Of a DNA stretch of 64,000 bases, positions 9,418-17,888 are shown piece by piece. The stretch lies in assembly GCF_015354735.1 (NCBI RefSeq), contig NZ_JACEFJ010000008.1, forward strand, positions 180,263 to 244,262, in the 5' to 3' direction. The stretch's first letter is position 1. Every line of letters starts with the position of its first letter. Both the position numbers and the translations under genes were made by a program. Origin of the DNA: Pararhodonellum marinum (lineage in GTDB: Bacteria > Bacteroidota > Bacteroidia > Cytophagales > Cyclobacteriaceae). The notes below the pieces were generated by a model. That model was not told the origin of the DNA. It saw only the letters and a list, made by a program, of their open reading frames with translations, and made no database searches.

Positions 9418-10908
9418 CTATTTTTGTAATTTTAATTCGAAGTATGATTGTTGTCCATTTGGGAATACACCCAGGACCATCACCTCTTCCCCTTTATTTT
9501 TTTCCAGCACTTTGATCAGCTGATCAGCACTTTCTATTTTAGACCTATTGATGTATTTGATGATAAATCCTTCCCTTGCGCCGGCTTCCTTCCAAGCCTC
9601 ATTGCCCAAGGAAATGATCACTGCACCACCATCCAACTTCAACCTTTCTTTTACAGACGGATTGACATCTTCAAACATCACATCTTCAAAAGAGGCAGTT
9701 TTAGGCAATTCTTTTCTGACTATTTTGGTATCACCGGAGATGTTCTTCAAAGTGGCAGTGGTATTCATTTCCTTGCCATCTCTCAGGTACTTCACATCTA
9801 CCTTATCTCCAGGTCGTTTTCTGGCCACCATCTCCTGTAATTTAGAGGTCGTATAAGTTTCAACACCATCTATGCCTACGATTACATCTCCCTTTTTCAG
9901 GCCCGCAGCTTCTCCACCACTACCTTCATTGACCTCCATAATATAGACACCTCTGCTGGCTTTTATTTTTGACTCCACGTACTCTTCAAGTTCGGGGCTC
10001 ACATCTCTGATCTGCACACCCAATAGGCCTCTTTGCACCGTACCGTATTCCAGCAGATCATCCATGACTTTTTTGACGATCGAACTTGGAATGGCAAAAG
10101 CGTAACCGTTAAATGTTCCGGTTCTTGAAGCAATGGCAGTGTTTATTCCTATCAATTCACCAGCTAAATTTACCAAGGCACCACCGGAGTTACCGGGGTT
10201 TACCACAGCATCGGTCTGAAGAAAGGACTCGATTTGTAAATTATTTACTTCATCTCTGAGGATATTGATATTTCTTGCTTTAGCACTGATAATTCCTGCT
10301 GTCACGGTAGAATAAAGATCAAAGGGATTACCCACGGCCAATACCCATTCTCCGATTTTGGTTTGGTCGGAATCCCCAAAAGCTACAAAAGGAAGATTGG
10401 AAGCTTCTATTTTTAATAATGCTAAATCAGTTGTGGGATCTGTTCCCACAACCCTGGCAGTGTACCTACGGTTGTCCTCAAGCGTAATGTCTACTTTGGT
10501 AGAATTCTCAATAACGTGGTTATTGGTCACAATATAGCCGTCGGAACTGATGATCACGCCCGAACCTGAACTTCTTCCTTCCCTCCTGGGCATTTGCCTT
10601 TGATCGGGTGACCTGAACCCAAACAATTCTTCCAAATCAAAGCTCCGGGCATCACCCTGATTCATGGTTACCGTGCTCCTGACATGGACTACTGCGGGAG
10701 TAACCAATTCTGCGGAAGCAACAAAGTTGATCCCATCTGGTACATTGAATTTCTCGTCACTGAGCCAGTTAACCAGACTGGTATCCTGTTTTTCAGCGAA
10801 ATTGGTTGCTGAATCCTGTTTATTCAGAAAACTGGCCCCAGCTAAAGCTACGATACCACCGATTAGGGAGGCTATAATGATACTTAGGAAAAACTGCCTT
10901 TTATTCAT
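9418..10908 (-). CDS. degQ: Do/DegQ-type periplasmic serine endoprotease
   Basis: A 496-residue HtrA protein started at ATG 10908, which begins a signal-anchor (MNKRQFFLSIIIASLIGGIVALAGASF). The frame is open further upstream but without a plausible N-terminus. The trypsin-like triad is visible as H131 (TNNHVIE), D161 (TTDLALLKI) and S241 (NPGNSGGALVN). Two PDZ domains follow: VQIRDVSPELEEYVESKI to GDVIVGIDG, and a shorter, more divergent one near the C-terminus. The protein degrades or refolds misfolded envelope proteins. It lies next to hsp20, forming an envelope/cytoplasm quality-control neighbourhood, although each gene has its own terminator. Family certain; DegP versus DegQ naming is conventional. 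Confidence 0.93.
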   Translation of the reverse strand: MNKRQFFLSIIIASLIGGIVALAGASFLNKQDSATNFAEKQDTSLVNWLSDEKFNVPDGINFVASAELVTPAVVHVRSTVTMNQGDARSFDLEELFGFRSPDQRQMPRREGRSSGSGVIISSDGYIVTNNHVIENSTKVDITLEDNRRYTARVVGTDPTTDLALLKIEASNLPFVAFGDSDQTKIGEWVLAVGNPFDLYSTVTAGIISAKARNINILRDEVNNLQIESFLQTDAVVNPGNSGGALVNLAGELIGINTAIASRTGTFNGYAFAIPSSIVKKVMDDLLEYGTVQRGLLGVQIRDVSPELEEYVESKIKASRGVYIMEVNEGSGGEAAGLKKGDVIVGIDGVETYTTSKLQEMVARKRPGDKVDVKYLRDGKEMNTTATLKNISGDTKIVRKELPKTASFEDVMFEDVNPSVKERLKLDGGAVIISLGNEAWKEAGAREGFIIKYINRSKIESADQLIKVLEKNKGEEVMVLGVFPNGQQSYFELKLQK

Positions 10909-11070
10909 CTTCAATTGGTTTAAGTTTCTTATACACTTCACGTAATTTATATTTTCCTGTTCACATTTTTCAATCCAAAAACCAGTGAACAGCAAATATT
11001 TAACACGTTTTAACAAGGATTGATTCCTACATTTACAATAGAGCAAATGAATTGTTTAATAAGATAACCC

Positions 11071-11099
11071 AAAAAAAATAAGTGGGTTTCCCCACTTAT
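11071..11099 (-). terminator. Terminator after hsp20
   Basis: A 9-bp perfect stem (ATAAGTGGG with CCCACTTAT) with a 4-base loop followed by an eight-T run on the minus strand. Confidence 0.88.
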
Positions 11100-11102
11100 A
11101 AA

Positions 11103-11531
11103 TTATTTTACCTCAATGGAGGCCTTTTGAACTTTTTTGGGCGTTTTGGGGAGTTTAATTTTCAACAAGCCATCTTCATATTGTGCTTGTAGGTTTTCCT
11201 GATCCACATCTTCTGGCAAGAAGAACGACCTGCTGAAAGAACCGTAGTGAGTTTCTACTGAATGGAAATTTTTGCCTTCTTTCTTTTCTTCCATTTTCCT
11301 TTCACCTGAGATAGTCAATTTTCCGTCGACCAATTCTACATGAAAATCTTTCTTTTTCATACCTGGTACTGCCAGTTGAACTTCATAATGTTGCTCATCT
11401 TCAGAAATATCTACTGCTGGAGAAAACTGTTGCTTGCTGACCCCTATTGAATCTTGGAAGAACCTGTCCAATAACCCACTGAATGTGGTAGGGTAATTGG
11501 GCTCCAATTGGTTAAATCTTATTAGTTTCAT
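11103..11531 (-). CDS. Hsp20/alpha-crystallin small heat-shock protein
   Basis: A 142-residue protein of usual length for bacterial small heat-shock proteins. The alpha-crystallin domain spans roughly residues 40-130 (AVDISEDEQHYEVQLAVPGMKKKDFHVEL to YEDGLLKIKLPK). It ends with an IEV tail that fits the I-x-I/V anchoring motif used for oligomer assembly. The N-terminal arm contains the aromatic-rich DRFFQDS segment. It acts as an ATP-independent holdase in the cytoplasm. No heat-shock operator such as CIRCE was seen in the 185 bases upstream. It is monocistronic with its own terminator. Confidence 0.95.
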   Translation of the reverse strand: MKLIRFNQLEPNYPTTFSGLLDRFFQDSIGVSKQQFSPAVDISEDEQHYEVQLAVPGMKKKDFHVELVDGKLTISGERKMEEKKEGKNFHSVETHYGSFSRSFFLPEDVDQENLQAQYEDGLLKIKLPKTPKKVQKASIEVK

Positions 11532-11716
11532 GTTGCTGATATTTAGTTTTGTAATGCTTCACAGTAACATTCATAAATTTTATACCATTCTAAAAATTAT
11601 GTCTTTTTGTCACTATTTGATGATTTTTTATTATATTTACGTCATTATGACATTTTCTTAATCGATTTTTATTGTTATAAATGTGTTGAATTGACCACTT
11701 ACCTAAATTTATTGCC

Positions 11717-11968
11717 ATGACTTCCCAATCCATTTTAAGAATTTTCAGTGCGGTTTTCCTCTGGTTGTTCTCTTATCCCCTACTTGCTCAAATTCCAAGA
11801 GATATACCCCGGGGAACTGGTCCTATTCAATTTGAGACTCCATTTGATTATTTTTTATATGTGGGTATGCCTCTGTTGATCATCATCTTGTTTTTGGTGT
11901 GGAGAGGGCGTCGCAGAAAAAACAGTGAAGAGGTTAAAAAATCTAAAAAAAGAAGAGAGGAAAATTAA
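11717..11968 (+). CDS. Small exported membrane protein with basic tail, unknown function
   Basis: An 83-residue protein: N-terminal signal-like segment ending SYPLLAQ, a short proline-rich linker (IPRDIPRGTGPIQFETP), one strong membrane helix (FLYVGMPLLIIILFLVW), then a highly basic cytoplasmic tail (RGRRRKNSEEVKKSKKRREEN). The family is not one I can name; similar short proteins are common in Cytophagales. The stop codon lies inside a long inverted repeat that acts as terminator, so the transcript is short and monocistronic. It is divergent from hsp20. Confidence 0.65.
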   Translation: MTSQSILRIFSAVFLWLFSYPLLAQIPRDIPRGTGPIQFETPFDYFLYVGMPLLIIILFLVWRGRRRKNSEEVKKSKKRREEN

Positions 11969-11988
11969 TCTTTTCCTCTCTTCTTTAC
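11950..11988 (+). terminator. Long terminator hairpin overlapping the stop codon
   Basis: A 15-bp perfect stem (AAGAAGAGAGGAAAA with TTTTCCTCTCTTCTT) around a 6-base loop. The stop codon at 11966-11968 sits in the loop. It separates the small membrane protein from the convergent YtxH gene. Confidence 0.8.
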
Positions 11989-12008
11989 ATTGATACTTTT
12001 AAATAAAC

Positions 12009-12296
12009 CTAGGATTTTCTATTGATAATTTCCTTGGCTTCATCTGTTAGTTGATTTGCTTTGCTTTTGCTTTTCTGAGCAATATTATCAACTTCCTTGT
12101 TTAGGTTTTCGATTTTGCTGTTGATGTTCTTTAGGTACTTGTCAACGGTTGAATTCAGATCTTCATATAAATCCTCACCTTTTTTGGTGAGTTTTTTTCT
12201 TGTATCCTTTCCTTTTTCCGGTGCGACTAGAATGCCAATTTGTACGCCAACAGCAGCTCCAATTAGGAGGCCTGCTAAAAGTTTTCCTGCTCTCAT
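12009..12296 (-). CDS. YtxH-domain protein
   Basis: A 95-residue protein with an N-terminal hydrophobic glycine/alanine-rich helix (LLAGLLIGAAVGVQIGILVAP) followed by the APEKGKDTRKK motif that marks YtxH proteins. A long charged, probably coiled-coil tail follows. Family members are small membrane-associated proteins often induced by general stress; their biochemical role is unknown. The 290 bases upstream, toward the metallophosphoesterase gene, hold nothing recognisable. Confidence 0.85.
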   Translation of the reverse strand: MRAGKLLAGLLIGAAVGVQIGILVAPEKGKDTRKKLTKKGEDLYEDLNSTVDKYLKNINSKIENLNKEVDNIAQKSKSKANQLTDEAKEIINRKS

Positions 12297-12588
12297 AGAT
12301 TAAGTGGTTTTGGTTAGTTAATAAATAAATAGTTAGTCAATAAAAGACAAAGGATTTTCCTTCATTCATAATGCTACATTAAAAATAACGAATCTTTGTG
12401 ATCAATGATTCATTTATAAGCAAAAAAAGAATTAATAAAGCATAACCTGGAATTGATATCTTGGATAAGAACAAATTACCATTAGGGATATAAATCCAAA
12501 TGTCCATGTTCTCAGGCAAGTATGGCATATCAAATTAGAAAAATGACCGCGCTCGTCTGCCTTTTGCTTATCAATGATGGCACTAGGA

Positions 12589-13428
12589 CTATCCCATCTG
12601 GAAAAGATTGATGATTTGGTGTTCCAGAACAGTTTGCAAATAACTGAGCACCTTCCCCTCCTCATATACCTCTACCACCCGATATCCCCTATGAGGTGTA
12701 CCCCAACTGCCTCCCATATGGCCAGAAAACAGGTAGGGTTTTGAGCCGGAATACATCAAGCCATCTATATCGTGGTCATGCCCATGAAAGACTGCTTTTA
12801 AGTTGTCAAACTTGGAAAGCCGCTCCATCACATCAGGGCAATTGACCGCATGTCTGGTCCAGTCTTTTTGGGAAATATGCAGGAAAATCAAAACAGTGGA
12901 CAAATCCTTGAACCTATGGACCTGTTCCTCTAACCAGTCTACATCAGCACACAAATAATCTCCCTTTTCATTACTGGTGGAGCCGAAAATCAATCCTACC
13001 CCATTCATCTCTCTCGCATGGTTTTCAGGATATCCCCAGGTGGATTCCCAAGCAGTGGGTGAAATACGGTCATGATTGCCTTTATTGGTAAGATATGGTA
13101 CTTGAAGTTGATCGTAATAGGTTTTTACCTGAGGAATTAACGCTGGTTCGTCATGAATCAAATCCCCATTAAAAACGACCAAATCTATGCCTTTGAGTCC
13201 ATTGACATCTTTGATGAATTCCTCATGCATCTTAACATAATCTGTATCGGGCTGGCCAAAATGACCATCTGATGCCACAATGATTTTTAATTTAAGGTTG
13301 GCACCTGTAAATGGATAATCCAATACCTGATTGACCGATTTTGCCGAAAGTTGGGTCATACCGCCCAAAAGGGTAGCTGCAGAGAAAAAAGTTGCCTCTT
13401 TGATGAATTTTCTCCTGGGGTTTTTCAT
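12589..13428 (-). CDS. Calcineurin-like metallophosphoesterase with Tat-type signal
   Basis: A 279-residue protein. The N-terminus PRRKFIKEATFFSAATLLGG carries a twin-arginine motif, so it is probably exported folded. The metallophosphoesterase signature appears in order: DGHFG (D-x-H, about residue 54), GDLI (about 88), GNHDR (about 116), a histidine in FLHIS, and GHDHD (about 215). These ligate two metals and cleave phosphomono- or diesters. The substrate is unknown. The gene is monocistronic and divergent from the VOC gene at 13623. Confidence 0.85.
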   Translation of the reverse strand: MKNPRRKFIKEATFFSAATLLGGMTQLSAKSVNQVLDYPFTGANLKLKIIVASDGHFGQPDTDYVKMHEEFIKDVNGLKGIDLVVFNGDLIHDEPALIPQVKTYYDQLQVPYLTNKGNHDRISPTAWESTWGYPENHAREMNGVGLIFGSTSNEKGDYLCADVDWLEEQVHRFKDLSTVLIFLHISQKDWTRHAVNCPDVMERLSKFDNLKAVFHGHDHDIDGLMYSGSKPYLFSGHMGGSWGTPHRGYRVVEVYEEGKVLSYLQTVLEHQIINLFQMG

Positions 13429-13622
13429 ATAGCCATTGATTTTTTCATTGCAATGTAATTTTTCTTTAAAGTAGAGTTTTTATGTGAAATTTTGATCAGG
13501 AAAGAATGAAATTATCTTTAAGAAAAACCCTGTAAATAAATGAAAATTGAAACTTTAGACTTCAGAATTACGGTAAACTTTTGATCAAAAGGAGAAATTG
13601 GTAACTTGAACTAAAAAACAAA

Positions 13623-14135
13623 ATGAATTCATCGAACATTTATCCCAGGGCATTTTCTCACATAGGAATCACCGTTCCAAATATTGAAAAGGCCGTTGCT
13701 TTTTATAAGGAAGTAATGGGATGGTACACCATTATGGCTCCCACCAAAATCACCGAAGAAAGCGAAACACCTATCGGCAAAATGTGTATGGATGTTTTCG
13801 GAAAAGGTTGGGGAAGCTTTAAAATAGCCCACCTGTCTACCTCTGACGGCATAGGCATAGAGTTGTTTTCTTTTGAGAAAACAAAGGAAATGAAACCAAC
13901 CTTTAATCCTATTCAACCCGGTTTATTTCATTTTTGTGTTCTGGATCCGGATATAGAAACCCTCATTGCCAAAATTGTAGCCCATGGAGGCCAACAGCGC
14001 ATGCCGATTCGGGAATACTTTCCAGGCGAGAAACCCTTTAGGATGTGTTATGTGGAAGATCCCTTTGGATTGGTCTTTGAAATTTATACCCACAGTTATG
14101 AACTGACCTACTCCGCTGGAGCATATGATAAATAA
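13623..14135 (+). CDS. VOC-family protein (glyoxalase/bleomycin-resistance fold)
   Basis: A 170-residue cytoplasmic protein. Two beta-alpha-beta-beta-beta modules are visible: FSHIGITVPNIEKAVAFYKEVMGW and GLFHFCVLDPDIETLIAKIVAHGG, ending CYVEDPFGLVFEIYTHS, where the E is the usual metal ligand. It is unlike the secreted VOC protein at 2406 (longer, no signal peptide). Substrate unknown. It precedes the repeat-rich region and has no co-transcribed partner. Confidence 0.82.
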   Translation: MNSSNIYPRAFSHIGITVPNIEKAVAFYKEVMGWYTIMAPTKITEESETPIGKMCMDVFGKGWGSFKIAHLSTSDGIGIELFSFEKTKEMKPTFNPIQPGLFHFCVLDPDIETLIAKIVAHGGQQRMPIREYFPGEKPFRMCYVEDPFGLVFEIYTHSYELTYSAGAYDK

Positions 14136-14634
14136 CAAATTCTAAAGCCATTCAAGTATTGCAACCTCAATGACTGATAATTCAAATCACTTTCACAATT
14201 TGAATCATCCATTGTTGATAACTTTGTGATTAAACGGGTTATTGATGTGGAAAAATTGTGGGGAAGTAATTGTTTAAAATATTGGATTTCAGTTAATTGA
14301 GCTATATATTTGTTTATATCAAGTGAGAGATAAAAGACCGAAAGTAAAATTTCGGGCTACGGTTTAAAGCTTGAAATTGAGTATTGAAGGAAGTTTAACT
14401 GCAAGGTTAGATTTTGAAACGGGCAACCGCAGAAAATACCAAGTACAATCGCTGAATTGAAAAATTGAGTCGATGAAAGTTTTGAACCTACGGTTATGAT
14501 CTCGGGCAACTGGGTGAAAAGTCACAATAACTGTAGCTTGGCATGATTTGAGGATTACGATTTTCAAATGATGGAACGGGATAAATTCGAAAGAGTTTAT
14601 CCCGTTTGTGTTTTATGGCCTTCAATTTTATTGG
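14136..14634. other. Gene-poor stretch before the repeat array, with one strong hairpin
   Basis: No convincing gene. An 11-bp perfect inverted repeat (AACGGGATAAA at 14575-14585 with TTTATCCCGTT at 14596-14606) lies 29 bases before the first repeat unit, and may be a terminator or a protein site. The rest is low-complexity text with scattered CGGGC/CTACGG words. Confidence 0.6.
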
Positions 14635-15377
14635 CTCACAGATTACACAGATTTGCACAGATTTGCACAGATTTGCACAGATTTGCACAGATTTTTTTCT
14701 CTTCTGTGGTTATCTGTGGTATCTGTGAGAAACAAAAAAGACGACAAAAAAAAGAGGCTCACAGATTACACAGATTTGCACAGATTTTTTCTCTTCTGTG
14801 ATTATCTGTGCTATTTGTGAGAAATAAAAAAGACGATAAAAAAGAGGCTCACAGATTACCCAGATTTGCACTGATTTTTTCTCTTCTGTGGGTATCTGTG
14901 CTATTTGTGAGAAATAAAAAGACGCTCCAAAAAAAAGAGGCTCACAGATTACACAGATTTGCACAGATTTTTTCTCTTCTGTGGGTATCTGTACTATCTG
15001 TGAGAAACAAAAAAGACGCTCCAAAAAAAGAAGCTCACAGATTACACGGATTCGCGCAGATTTTTTCTCTTCTGTGGGTATCTGTGCTATCTGTGAGAAA
15101 CAAAAAAGACGTTCCAAAAAAAAGAGGCTCACAGATTCCACGGATTCGCGCAGATTTTTTCTCTTCTGTGGTTATCTGTGCTATCTGTGAGAAATAAAAA
15201 AGACGATAAAAAAGAGGCTCACAGATTCCACGGATTTGCACAGATTTTTTTCTTTTCTAAGAGTATCTGTGCTATTTGTGAGAAATAAAAAAATGCTCCA
15301 AAAAAAAGAGGCTCACAGATTACACAGATTTGCACAGATTTTTTCTCTTCTGTGGATATCTGTGCTATCTGTGAGAA
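14635..15377 (+). repeat. Tandem palindromic repeat array, block 1 (8 units)
   Basis: Units begin at 14635, 14758, 14848, 14941, 15034, 15128, 15218 and 15312, with spacing 90-94 bases except the first (123). Each opens with CTCACAGAT and closes with ATCTGTGAG. The inner arms hold three CACAGAT words at 9-10-base period opposed by ATCTGTG words, so each unit can form a hairpin of about 26 bp with a T/C-rich loop. A/G-rich linkers of about 28 bases follow, of two kinds (GACGCTCC or GACGAYAAA). In unit 1 the 10-mer TTGCACAGAT is expanded to four copies. All units share one orientation. Confidence 0.95.
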
Positions 15378-15384
15378 ATATAAA

Positions 15385-15765
15385 TTAATTTATTATCCGA
15401 ATAATGCTTTCTTTGTCAACAAGTTTGTATGAATTGAAATTAACCAAAATGCCTATTTTTTTACCGGACAATTTTAAATAGGTCAACAATTGCTTTTTGT
15501 GCACATCATGTAAATTTTCAACTGATTTAATCTCAATTACAATTTGATTTTCTACCAACAAATCTATGCGGTAACCAATCTCAAGTGCTACCTCTTTGTA
15601 AATTACAGGTAAGGCCACTTGAGTTTTGACTTTCAATCCAACTTTCCTTAATTCAAAAGCTAAAGTTGCCTCATAAACATGTTCCAAAAGTCCAGGGCCT
15701 AATTCATTATATACAGCAAAAATTGCCCCTCTTATTTTGTATGACAATTCATTTAATTCCATCAT
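15385..15765 (-). CDS. GxxExxY protein (PD-(D/E)XK nuclease-like)
   Basis: A 126-residue protein with the family motif GLLEHVY at residues 25-31. A nuclease-like core follows: D68 in GYRIDLLVENQ, then E78-I-K80 in VIEIKSVE, the D...ExK arrangement of the PD-(D/E)XK superfamily. HKKQLLTYLKLSGKKIGILVNF follows, as in full-length members. Function of the family is not established; the catalytic pattern suggests a metal-dependent nuclease, which is inference. The gene sits between two blocks of palindromic repeats on the opposite strand, and its stop codon is 8 bases from the last unit of block 1. No partner gene is adjacent. Confidence 0.88.
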   Translation of the reverse strand: MMELNELSYKIRGAIFAVYNELGPGLLEHVYEATLAFELRKVGLKVKTQVALPVIYKEVALEIGYRIDLLVENQIVIEIKSVENLHDVHKKQLLTYLKLSGKKIGILVNFNSYKLVDKESIIRIIN

Positions 15766-15913
15766 CTCATGGTGAAAAATATTGGATCAAGTTAAAAAAA
15801 CAGCAGAAAAATACTCCTATGCTGTTTACTTAACCAAAGTAAAAAAAATTACACTAATTTTACAGTTTTTTCGAGTTTTAATGTAAGAAACATAATACGC
15901 TGAAAAATAGAAG

Positions 15914-16617
15914 CTCACAGATTACACGGATTTGCTCAGATTTTTTTCTCTTCTAAGAGTATCTGTGCTATTTGTGAGAAATAAAAAGACGCTCCAAAAA
16001 AAGAAGCTCACAGATTACATGGATTTGCACAGATTTTTATCTCTTCTGTGGTTATCTGTGCTATCTGTGAGAAACGAAAAAGACGACAAAAAAAAGGGTG
16101 CTCACAGATTACACAGATTTGAACAGATTCTTTTGTTTTTTTTCTGTGGCTATCTGTGAGAAATAAAAAGACGCTCCAAAAAAAAGCTCACAGATTACAC
16201 AGATTTGCACAGATTCTTTTGATTTTTTTCTGTGGATATCTGTGGTATCTGCGAGAAATAAAAAAGACGCTTTAAAAAAAGAAGCTCACAGATTACACGG
16301 ATTTGCACAGATTTCTTTCTCTTCTGTGGGTATCTGTGCTATCTGTGAGAAACAAAAAAGAAGACAAAAAAAAGGGTGCTCACAGATTACACAGATTTGA
16401 ACAGATTTTTTCTCTTCAGTGATTATCTGTGCTATCTGTGAGAAACAAAAAGACGCTCCAAAAAAAGAGGCTCACAGATTACACGGATTTGCACAGATTT
16501 TTATCTCTTCTGTGGTTATCTGTGCTATCTGTGAGAAAAAAAAAGGCGCCAAAAAAGGAGCTCACAGAATGCACAGATTTTTTTCTCTTCTGTGGACAAC
16601 TGTGCCATCCTTGAGAT
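15914..16617 (+). repeat. Tandem palindromic repeat array, block 2 (8 units)
   Basis: Units begin at 15914, 16007, 16101, 16187, 16285, 16379, 16471 and 16561, spacing 86-98 bases, same unit and orientation as block 1. The last unit is decayed (CTCACAGAATGCACAG, then ATCCTTGAG) and shorter. Several units replace the CTCTTCTG loop edge by TTTTGTTTTTTTTCTG. The array stops 26 bases before the stop codon of the DMT transporter gene. Confidence 0.95.
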
Positions 16618-16642
16618 AACATTCCTTTCAAGGAATTGAAAA

Positions 16643-17596
16643 TTAGACTTCTTGGCTTTCGGGCTCTTTTTGGGAAGAAAAAGTAACGGGATTGAAATTT
16701 TTGGCAAGCGTCAAAATGGCTACAGTCACCAAAATAAAAATAGTACCCAACCAATCCATGGCGGTAAATGTCACGCCAAGCCAGGCAACTGCCACCACCG
16801 CAGCTGACAAAGGCTCTACCGAACAGAGCAAACTTGCCGTCTGCGCTCCAATCAAGGTCAGAGAATAAAGAAAGATGGAAAATGAAATCACAGTACCGAA
16901 TACAATGATATAAGAAAAAGCACCAACCGTCCCCATATCCCAACTTCCTGAAACCATCCAAGGCTGAGTATACAGAGAAAACAAAATGCCCCCGAGGAAC
17001 ATGGCCCAACCCGTTACAGTAGGGGCTGAATATTTACGAAGCATCTGAACCGGCTGAATGGTATATACCGCAAGCGCTACCGCCGACAAAATCCCCCAAA
17101 ACAAGGCTTTTTCAGATATGACCAATACCTGAAAACTGCCGTGGGTGACCAACAAAAATGTCCCCGCCAAAGCTAGAAACAAAGCCAAATATTCCAAAAA
17201 CAATGGCCATCTCCTGTTTTTGATGGCATAAAAACCAACTACGAATACAGGACCTATGTATTGAATAACTGTCGCCGTTGCAGCATTGGAAAGATTGATG
17301 CTGTAAAAATAGGTGTATTGCACGGTCACCATTCCGAATATACTGAAAACCAAAAGCTGGATGAAGTCTTTCCGGTTTTTCCAAATTTGAAAAGCATCGC
17401 TGTTTTTTCTGAAGATGGCAAAGCCTATCAAGATCCCTCCTGCAACCAACATCCTCCAAGATACCAACCATGCAGGATCCATGTCCTTTTGCTCAAAAAG
17501 ATATTGGGCACAAGTGCCCGAAATGCCCCAAAAGATGGCAGCTGAAAGGGCCATGATAAAACCTGCAACACTTCTGGAGGCTGTTAGTCGGGGCAT
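16643..17596 (-). CDS. EamA/DMT-superfamily transporter
   Basis: A 317-residue inner-membrane protein with about ten hydrophobic helices and two EamA repeats (FIMALSAAIFWGISGTCAQY, and ALFWGILSAVALAVYTIQPV). Typical signatures include the end-of-repeat SVEPLSAAVVAVAWLG. Family members export or import small metabolites such as amino acids or nucleotide precursors; the substrate is not evident. It is transcribed toward the repeat array. The 290 bases upstream hold no gene or clear signal. Confidence 0.88.
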   Translation of the reverse strand: MPRLTASRSVAGFIMALSAAIFWGISGTCAQYLFEQKDMDPAWLVSWRMLVAGGILIGFAIFRKNSDAFQIWKNRKDFIQLLVFSIFGMVTVQYTYFYSINLSNAATATVIQYIGPVFVVGFYAIKNRRWPLFLEYLALFLALAGTFLLVTHGSFQVLVISEKALFWGILSAVALAVYTIQPVQMLRKYSAPTVTGWAMFLGGILFSLYTQPWMVSGSWDMGTVGAFSYIIVFGTVISFSIFLYSLTLIGAQTASLLCSVEPLSAAVVAVAWLGVTFTAMDWLGTIFILVTVAILTLAKNFNPVTFSSQKEPESQEV

Positions 17597-17888
17597 AAGT
17601 TTGAATGCTGATTATCAATGAAAAAGCGAATGTAATCATCAGGAAGGTAACTTTTGAAAAAAGCAGAAATCTATTTTTTATATACCTGAAATGCTAAACA
17701 AAACATTGAATCCAATCGGCGGACCGACGGACTAAACACCTGGTTTTTTTCCAGTTTAATCAAAAATATCTGACCATGAAACAACCACCATATTGAATAC
17801 AGGTCAGTCCAGCAAAAAAGAGAATTTGAGGATGGCCAAGAGAGGGGGATTTGTAATGAGAATATCAGATGGCACTTAGAGGTACCAA

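Noticed and set aside
11532..11716. CIRCE or other heat-shock operator before hsp20
   Set aside because: No TTAGCACTC-N9-GAGTGCTAA-like palindrome is present; only A/T-rich sequence.
14364..14567. 67-residue ORF on the minus strand
   Set aside because: Low-complexity context, no conserved motif, no promoter; probably chance.
14635..16617. CRISPR-like array
   Set aside because: The about 28-base linkers between hairpins are near-identical A/G-rich sequence rather than unique spacers, units are inverted repeats throughout and no cas gene is near.
14568..16619. Many short ORFs on both strands in the CACAGATT arrays (peptides with HRLHRFAQI or QICVICEP words)
   Set aside because: They are translations of the palindromic repeat in different frames; their text follows the 92-base period and has no independent start context.
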